Shown here: positions 16,946 to 21,085 of the stretch, piece by piece
Position numbering within the stretch: the stretch's first letter is position 1
Layout: the number at the start of each line of letters is the position of its first letter
Source of the DNA: Gammaproteobacteria bacterium
GTDB taxonomy: Bacteria; Pseudomonadota; Gammaproteobacteria; SZUA-229
Assembly (NCBI GenBank): GCA_029287815.1
Contig: JARFQK010000114.1
Span: 1 to 21,085 of the forward strand
DNA length: 21,085 nt
Reading direction: 5' to 3'
Made by a program: the position numbers and the translations under genes
The notes under the pieces: generated by a model
Told to the model about the DNA's origin: nothing
Seen by the model: the letters and a program-made list of their open reading frames with translations, nothing else
The model's database searches: none

Positions 16946-16984
16946 ATGCCGGATCTCGCGCCCAGCCATCCGACAGCACTTCGA

Positions 16985-16998
16985 ATTATTCGAATAAT
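16985..16998. promoter_or_regulatory. hpf: Perfect 14-bp palindrome upstream of hpf
   Basis: ATTATTCGAATAAT reads the same on both strands and sits 85 nt before the hpf ATG in an AT-rich part of the leader. It could be an operator for a dimeric regulator of hpf. No matching regulator is evident, so this is a candidate only. Confidence 0.35.
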
Positions 16999-17083
16999 CA
17001 GATAGAAATATTCGACTATTCCTGCGGCTGGCAGGACGCTAAGCTGAAGCTACAATTAAGCAGAAAAACTAATAGGAGACACT

Positions 17084-17464
17084 ATGCAGATCGAAATACA
17101 CGCCCGCAATTTCTCACTGACGCAGGCTTTGCGTAGTCACATCGAAACACGCCTGGGCTTCGCCCTGAGTACGCGGTACGACCAAATTCGGCGTATTCTG
17201 GTCAGGCTTTCGGATGTCAATGGCCCACGCGGCGGCAATGACAAACGTTGCCAGATTCAGGTATCGCTGCCTGGACAAGCCGATGTCGTGATCGAAGATA
17301 CCCAAACCAATTTATACGCGGCGATCAGTCGAGCCGCCGATCGCGCGAGCCGAACCGTAACACGTCGAATCGGGCGAAAACGCAACAACCAGAAATATCG
17401 TCGCCGATCCCTGGTCGTCGATTCGCTACCCTTTGTATCAAAACAAGTCGATGTGATGGCTTGA
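17084..17464 (+). CDS. hpf: Ribosome hibernation promoting factor
   Basis: A 126-residue HPF/RaiA (sigma-54 modulation) protein. The family pattern is clear: MQIEIHARNFSLTQALRSHIETRL at the N-terminus, a middle beta region (RRILVRLSDVNGPRGG, KRCQIQVSLPG) and the second helix (NLYAAISRAADRASRTVTRRI). A basic tail (RKRNNQKYRRR) suits binding in the 30S mRNA channel. Short-form HPF promotes 100S dimers with RMF, while RaiA blocks translation; which subtype applies cannot be settled. The SD AGGAG is 5 nt upstream of the ATG. The usual rpoN-hpf-ptsN neighbours are absent here. Confidence 0.9.
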   Translation: MQIEIHARNFSLTQALRSHIETRLGFALSTRYDQIRRILVRLSDVNGPRGGNDKRCQIQVSLPGQADVVIEDTQTNLYAAISRAADRASRTVTRRIGRKRNNQKYRRRSLVVDSLPFVSKQVDVMA

Positions 17465-17500
17465 TGGAAGGTTTCATGAGCGGCCAGGAGTAAAAACACG

Positions 17501-17560
17501 AAAAATTGTTCACTCAGCCCGTATATGTCCCTGATTTCGACAAATACGGGCTACAGTGAA
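17501..17560 (-). terminator. Intrinsic terminator facing the minus strand
   Basis: Long imperfect hairpin: TTCACT, one mismatch region, AGCCCGTAT (17516-17524), a 19-nt loop, then ATACGGGCT (17544-17552) and AGTGAA (17555-17560). On the minus strand the hairpin is followed by five Ts and, four bases later, five more. On the plus strand no T run follows. It therefore fits a minus-strand terminator, although no intact minus-strand gene ends here; it follows the coding remnant at 17574-17790. Confidence 0.55.
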
Positions 17561-17573
17561 ACAGCCATACCCC

Positions 17574-17790
17574 CTACAGCAAAACGCGCAGGATCGTCTC
17601 ATTGGCAGCCGCGACGCCGACGTGGCGATCGCCAGCGAGGGCGCGCATGGCGTAAGTACGAAAACCCCTCTGATGTCCCGTTGCAGCCGCACGCACTTCG
17701 AGCGTAAGGCGATTCTCCGGGTGCCAGCTCCATAATCACCCGATCGCGATTGATAACACCGCCATATGTTACGTAAAATCGCGGCCCTGA
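17574..17790 (-). pseudogene. Possible decayed 3' end of an unidentified gene
   Basis: On the minus strand a frame beginning at 17790 reads SGPRFYVTYGGVINRDRVIMELAPGE; after one frame change near 17715 the next frame continues NRLTLEVRAAATGHQRGF, then RTYAMRALAGDRHVGVAAANETILRVLL, to a TAG at 17574. Joined, it looks like an ordinary protein C-terminus, with regular beta-strand alternation and GC-rich third positions. The terminator-like hairpin starts 13 nt beyond the stop. No start codon with SD exists upstream, and the frame is closed by TAA at 17791. I cannot name the family. It may be chance, but the combination with the terminator makes a gene remnant plausible. Confidence 0.38.
17750..17779 (+). 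promoter_or_regulatory. Candidate sigma-70 promoter for the porin gene
   Basis: TTGATA (17750-17755) and TAAAAT (17774-17779) are separated by 18 nt. A transcript would begin near 17786, which supports the porin start at 17820 or 17826 and argues against the longer frame opening at 17766. Confidence 0.42.
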
Positions 17791-17819
17791 TTACAACTAC
17801 TCTTTACGACTCCGAAACC

Positions 17820-18908
17820 ATGCCTATGTACAGCATAACTATAAGAAAACTATTCGCACACCTGATCGCGATATGCGCACTGACCTGCCATTCATCGACT
17901 TCGATTGCGGCAGAAGTTGTCGGTGATCTATTGCACGTGTACGGCAAGATTCACGTGTCGATCGATAACAGTGATACCGACGGCCTGAATGATGACACTT
18001 ATCAGGACGGCGTCAGCGTTTCGAGCAATTCATCACGCGTGGGACTGAAAGGTCAGTACCAGCAGGTGATATATCAGATCGAACAGGAGGTCCGGATCGA
18101 TGATAGCTCGAAAGGCAATTTTGCCGACCGTAACTCTTTTGTCGGCTTGACGGGTGACTGGGGAAGCCTGCGAGCAGGCATTCATGACACGCCGTTCAAA
18201 AGTATCGGTTCAAAATGGGGACTATTTGGTGATACCATCGGCGATCGACGCGCAATCCTTGGCGCCGGCTATCAGTCAGGCAACCAGCTCAATGAGCGAG
18301 CCAAGAATATGATCATGTACCAATACGATCACGAGCCTGCTCTCAAGATTCAGGCCATGTATGCGGTCGATCCGGAGGACGACGGCACAAATGCCGGCAC
18401 CGTCGACAACAATAAAGACGAGATGTTTGGCGCCGGATTGTGGTGGCGTATTGCCGATATCACCTTATCGCTCGCTTACGAGGACTGGACCGGGCACTCC
18501 TACATCATCGATGGCAACGCATACCGTATTGCAGCAGTATGGAACCTCGCACGTCACCGCCTCGGTGCGATATATGAGGACATCGATCCCAGTATCGTCA
18601 ACGAGTTCAGCCGCAAAGCGTACGGTGTGAACTGGAAATGGGGCTTCATCGAGGATTGGGACCTGCGATTGCAATACCTTGTCGCTGACAATGCAGCCAA
18701 CACGACCGAGACCGGTGGCAGCAATATCAGCGCAGCTGCCTATCACGAATTGAACGACAAAACCAAGTTGTACCTCGCCTACACCGCGACTCAAAATGAC
18801 GCCAACGCGAAATTTCCCGCGGTCGATGGCGGGCATGGCGACGAAGTGAAGACCGTCTTTGGCGGTCGTCCAAATTCGCTCTCGCTGGGCATAGAGTTCA
18901 AGTTTTGA
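17820..18908 (+). CDS. Outer-membrane porin
   Basis: A 362-residue Gram-negative porin (Porin_4-like, beta-barrel). From ATG 17820 the signal peptide has a basic start and hydrophobic core (IRKLFAHLIAICALTCH), with likely cleavage after SIAA before EVVGDLLHVYGKIHVSID. Typical barrel features follow: SSRVGLKGQYQQVIYQIEQEV, RNSFVGLTGDWGSLRAGIHDTPFKS (the region that forms loop 3) and alternating aromatic strands. The C-terminus is LSLGIEFKF, with the terminal Phe needed for BAM recognition. ATG 17826 is an equal alternative; neither has a clear SD. Substrate preference is unknown. Confidence 0.9.
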   Translation: MPMYSITIRKLFAHLIAICALTCHSSTSIAAEVVGDLLHVYGKIHVSIDNSDTDGLNDDTYQDGVSVSSNSSRVGLKGQYQQVIYQIEQEVRIDDSSKGNFADRNSFVGLTGDWGSLRAGIHDTPFKSIGSKWGLFGDTIGDRRAILGAGYQSGNQLNERAKNMIMYQYDHEPALKIQAMYAVDPEDDGTNAGTVDNNKDEMFGAGLWWRIADITLSLAYEDWTGHSYIIDGNAYRIAAVWNLARHRLGAIYEDIDPSIVNEFSRKAYGVNWKWGFIEDWDLRLQYLVADNAANTTETGGSNISAAAYHELNDKTKLYLAYTATQNDANAKFPAVDGGHGDEVKTVFGGRPNSLSLGIEFKF

Positions 18909-19010
18909 AGCCGAATCAATGCCGGCAGTCCTAGCATCCGGCTAAAAAGAGATGCGCGCACCCCGGTTTTACAATCCGTCAAGCTGAATTAGCCAACACT
19001 TCAAGTGATC

Positions 19011-19805
19011 ATGATAAAACAAGTTGTCGACTCCCACTGGTTTCATAATTTTGTCATCGTCGTCATCCTGATCAATGGTGCTGTCCTGGGTATTGAGACC
19101 ATGACAGGCTTGAGCGCAACCACGGTCAATTGGCTCGAGAGGATCGATCAGCTCTGTTTGCTGATTTTTGTGATCGAATTGCTGATGAAAATGTATGTCT
19201 ATCGGCTGTCATTCTTCAAGCAGGGATGGAATGTGTTTGACTTCGTGATCGTTGGAATCGCACTGCTACCCGCAACCGGTCAGTTGTCTATTCTGCGCGC
19301 TTTTCGCATTTTCCGAGTGTTGCGACTGGTCACAACCGTCGACTCGATACGGCGCGTCGTCGCCGGCATGCTGATTGCAATACCAGGTGTCGGTTCGGTT
19401 GGTGGCTTGCTGGTTATTTTTTTCTACATCGGCGCCGTGATCAGCACGACATTGTTTGGAGAAGCCTTCCCGGGTTGGTTCGGCAACCTAGGCCGCTCCA
19501 TGTACACGCTGTTCCAGATCATGACGCTCGAATCCTGGTCCATGGGTATCGTGCGCCCGGTTATGGAGGTTTACCCTTATGCGTGGATCTTCTTTATCCC
19601 GTTCATCGCAGTCACGACTTTCACGGTCTTGAACCTGTTCATCGGCATTATCGTCGACGCAATCGCTACCGTGAAGGAGCAGGATGCATCCAGCCGACAT
19701 CACCAGATGTCGAGCAAGGAAGATATCGATCTGATCAGGCAGGACCTGTACGCACTGCGCGAGCATCTGGACGCGCTCATCAAAGACACGGAGCGAAAAA
19801 CTTAG
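19011..19805 (+). CDS. One-domain voltage-gated sodium channel (NavAb/NaChBac family)
   Basis: A 264-residue six-helix ion channel that should assemble as a homotetramer in the inner membrane. S1 is near residues 10-30. S4 is seen as ILRAFRIFRVLRLV with Arg96, Arg99, Arg102 and Arg105 at every third place. The pore helix leads to the selectivity filter TLESWSM (172-178), the same as in NavAb; Glu174 would form the high-field site. S6 is about FFIPFIAVTTFTVLNLFIGIIVDAI. The tail (KEDIDLIRQDLYALREHLDALIKD) is a tetrameric coiled coil. ATG 19011 is preferred to GTG 19005; both lack a clear SD. No regulatory site was found. Confidence 0.94.
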   Translation: MIKQVVDSHWFHNFVIVVILINGAVLGIETMTGLSATTVNWLERIDQLCLLIFVIELLMKMYVYRLSFFKQGWNVFDFVIVGIALLPATGQLSILRAFRIFRVLRLVTTVDSIRRVVAGMLIAIPGVGSVGGLLVIFFYIGAVISTTLFGEAFPGWFGNLGRSMYTLFQIMTLESWSMGIVRPVMEVYPYAWIFFIPFIAVTTFTVLNLFIGIIVDAIATVKEQDASSRHHQMSSKEDIDLIRQDLYALREHLDALIKDTERKT

Positions 19806-19838
19806 CCAGATTAATAGTAAGAACAGCTGAGAATCTGG
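19806..19838. repeat. Inverted repeat between channel and PDC-sensor genes
   Basis: CCAGATT and AATCTGG (7 bp each, perfect) flank a 19-nt spacer right after the channel stop. No T run follows, so it is a weak candidate for a terminator or RNA hairpin. Confidence 0.35.
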
Positions 19839-19877
19839 ATGCCGCTTATTTCATCGCTTGTGTAGGAACTCACTATT

Positions 19878-20828
19878 TTGTCTTCAACCACGCTTCAAAA
19901 ATCGATAAAACTGCAGCGCGAGATGCTGACTGTTTTACTGGGCCAGGCGATGCACGACCTGGCAAAACGCTGCGCTGAGGTGATCGACTCGCGGATTGCG
20001 CTGGAAACCCTGCTGATCAATGCGTTCCCGACACTGTCTTATTGCAAGCACCTCTATGTTCTCAATGCGGACGGCTTGCAGATCACCGACAACATTACGC
20101 GCGATGGCGTCGATCACGCACACTTCGGCCGTGACCGCAGTGAACGGCCCTATATGCAGGGCATTATTGGCACGACAGACTTCAAGCTCTCCGAAGCTTA
20201 CATCAGCAAAAACAAGAAGCGTCCTTCATTGACCGCGATTCAGGTTATCCGTAACCGAAAAGGCAGGCGTGTGGGTTATCTCGGTGCTGATTTCGATACG
20301 CGCGAGCTACCGCACAGCGCCGAGGCCTGCTCCGAACCGGACGAGTGGCGACAAATCAAGGGTGATCCAGCGATTCGCAGCGGCCTTTTTCTGCAACAAC
20401 GGGTCGAAAGTATTATGGATGGCCGACTCGATCAGGTACTGCCGATCATGAATGAACTGATGTGCGAGCACGGCGTGTTTCACGGCAAGCTGCACTTCTC
20501 CAGCAACCGTGGCACGATCTGGACGGTGGATGACCCGTTCATCTATCGCATTCTGAGCATCGATGAACTGACTGACCCCGATATCTGCCTGGCTTACCCG
20601 GGACATCCCTACCCGGAACGCGCGATCGTTCCCAAGGAGCGAATCATGGACGTCTTCAACATGTTCCGCACTTTGCGTTTTGCCGATGATACCGTCTATT
20701 TAAGGGCAGGCTCGTTGAATATCATCAATGGCATGATCGGTCTGAATTTCTCCTGTGATGGCTCGCATTACATGCGTTATGATGAATTTCTGAATAAGAG
20801 CGAGGAGTTCTGGTTCGGTAAAACTTGA
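19878..20828 (+). CDS. PDC-sensor (Cache-like) domain protein, soluble
   Basis: A 316-residue protein. An N-terminal amphipathic helix (LTVLLGQAMHDLAKRCAEVIDSRIALETLLINAFPTL) leads into a PDC/Cache-type ligand-binding fold: LYVLNADGLQITDNITRDG, then RDRSERPYMQGI, SEAYISKNKKRPSLTAIQVIRN and GRRVGYLGADFD. The rest is a second alpha/beta region of unknown type (WTVDDPFIYRILSIDELTDPD, FNMFRTLRFADDTVYLRAGSLN). No signal peptide, transmembrane helix or output domain is seen, unusual for a PDC sensor. The TTG at 19878 has AGGAA 9 nt upstream; ATG 19923 is the alternative. It lies 72 nt downstream of the sodium channel, possibly in one transcript. Confidence 0.75.
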   Translation: MSSTTLQKSIKLQREMLTVLLGQAMHDLAKRCAEVIDSRIALETLLINAFPTLSYCKHLYVLNADGLQITDNITRDGVDHAHFGRDRSERPYMQGIIGTTDFKLSEAYISKNKKRPSLTAIQVIRNRKGRRVGYLGADFDTRELPHSAEACSEPDEWRQIKGDPAIRSGLFLQQRVESIMDGRLDQVLPIMNELMCEHGVFHGKLHFSSNRGTIWTVDDPFIYRILSIDELTDPDICLAYPGHPYPERAIVPKERIMDVFNMFRTLRFADDTVYLRAGSLNIINGMIGLNFSCDGSHYMRYDEFLNKSEEFWFGKT

Positions 20829-20881
20829 CCAGGACTGGCGTCAACGGAGCAGGTGTAGCAATATTCTCGACAGCTGTGACC

Positions 20882-20906
20882 TGAAAAGCCGTGTCTCGCG
20901 GTTTCA
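20882..20906. terminator. Weak hairpin between convergent genes
   Basis: TGAAA and TTTCA pair around an inner CCG/CGG stem, with a 2-nt bulge. It lies between the converging PDC-sensor and GlsB-like genes, where a shared terminator is expected. There is no good T run, so this is tentative. Confidence 0.22.
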
Positions 20907-20951
20907 TGCGTTTACCGTGTGACCGGGAAGCGCATGTGAAAATTATGCGGG

Positions 20952-21085
20952 TTAACTCTTCTTCAATAGACCGATCACGAAAAGCAGGGCCACAGCACCA
21001 ACTGTCGCTGTAATCAACGAACCGACGAATCCACCGACCGCTACGCCGAGTAATCCGAACAGAAAACTGCCGATCACTGCACCGA
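20952..21085 (-). CDS. GlsB/YeaQ/YmgE family small membrane protein, partial
   Basis: The 3' end of a minus-strand gene, cut by the window edge. The readable 44 residues are GAVIGSFLFGLLGVAVGGFV, GSLITATVGAVALLFVIGLL and KKS before TAA. The Gly-rich transmembrane pattern (GAVIGSFLFG, GSLITATVGAVALL) is that of the GlsB/YeaQ/YmgE (transglycosylase-associated) stress-response family, normally about 80-90 residues. The 5' half and regulation are outside the window. Confidence 0.78.
   Translation of the reverse strand, partial: GAVIGSFLFGLLGVAVGGFVGSLITATVGAVALLFVIGLLKKS

Larger units (their letters stand above)
17465..17819. other. Gene-free interval between hpf and the porin gene
   Basis: 355 bp without an intact gene. 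It holds the minus-strand hairpin terminator, the possible decayed minus-strand coding remnant and a promoter candidate for the porin. Short frames on the plus strand here look like shadows. Confidence 0.6.

Noticed and set aside
18915..18945. GCCGG/CCGGC inverted repeat after the porin
   Set aside because: Short stem, 12-nt loop and no T run; not enough for a terminator call.

Overview
The window looks like chromosomal DNA of a free-living, probably aquatic, gammaproteobacterium. I base this on a MoxR/Bat operon of gammaproteobacterial layout, a Gram-negative porin ending in Phe, a YceI/cytochrome b561 pair, a xi-class glutathione transferase and a NavAb-like sodium channel. Base composition is moderately GC-rich, and genes are packed with Shine-Dalgarno (SD) sites. 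No tRNA, rRNA, CRISPR array, insertion sequence or phage gene was seen. Taxonomy below class is not claimed.

Layout. (1) 9520 down to 1697 (minus): a seven-gene MoxR/Bat operon, moxR - DUF58 - DUF4381 - batA (VWA) - batB (VWA) - batC-like (TPR) - batD. Every junction overlaps by 4 to 20 nt. A lipoprotein of the phospholipase D/ClsC type follows at 1544-9. The batC-like gene carries a 147-residue Gln/Glu tract that includes 47 uninterrupted Gln; it is the most unusual thing in the window. (2) 9521-9910: an AT-richer gene-free stretch holding at most a weak operon promoter. (3) 10324-9911 (minus): a small two-CBS-domain protein. (4) 11417-14692: a LysR regulator divergent from cytochrome b561 - yceI - glutathionyl-hydroquinone reductase - pirin. 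Their family functions converge on quinones and redox stress. (5) 15349-14682 (minus): a serine beta-lactamase-like gene broken by a frame change and loss of its catalytic middle. (6) 15459-17464 (plus): a PflX-type radical SAM protein, a 97-residue protein of unknown function, and a ribosome hibernation factor (hpf) without its usual rpoN neighbour. (7) 17465-17819: a region with no intact gene, but with what looks like the decayed 3' end of a minus-strand gene plus its terminator, overlapped by a plausible promoter for the next gene. (8) 17820-20828 (plus): a porin, a one-domain voltage-gated sodium channel and a soluble PDC-sensor protein. (9) 20952-21085 (minus): the 3' end of a GlsB/YeaQ/YmgE-type small membrane protein, cut by the window edge.

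How they work together. The MoxR ATPase probably remodels or activates the membrane VWA/TPR/BatD assembly, a group linked in other bacteria to envelope or oxidative stress survival; the exact function is unsettled. The LysR cluster reads as a quinone/redox stress module under a divergent regulator. The sodium channel and PDC-sensor genes are close together on one strand, but a functional link is only a guess.
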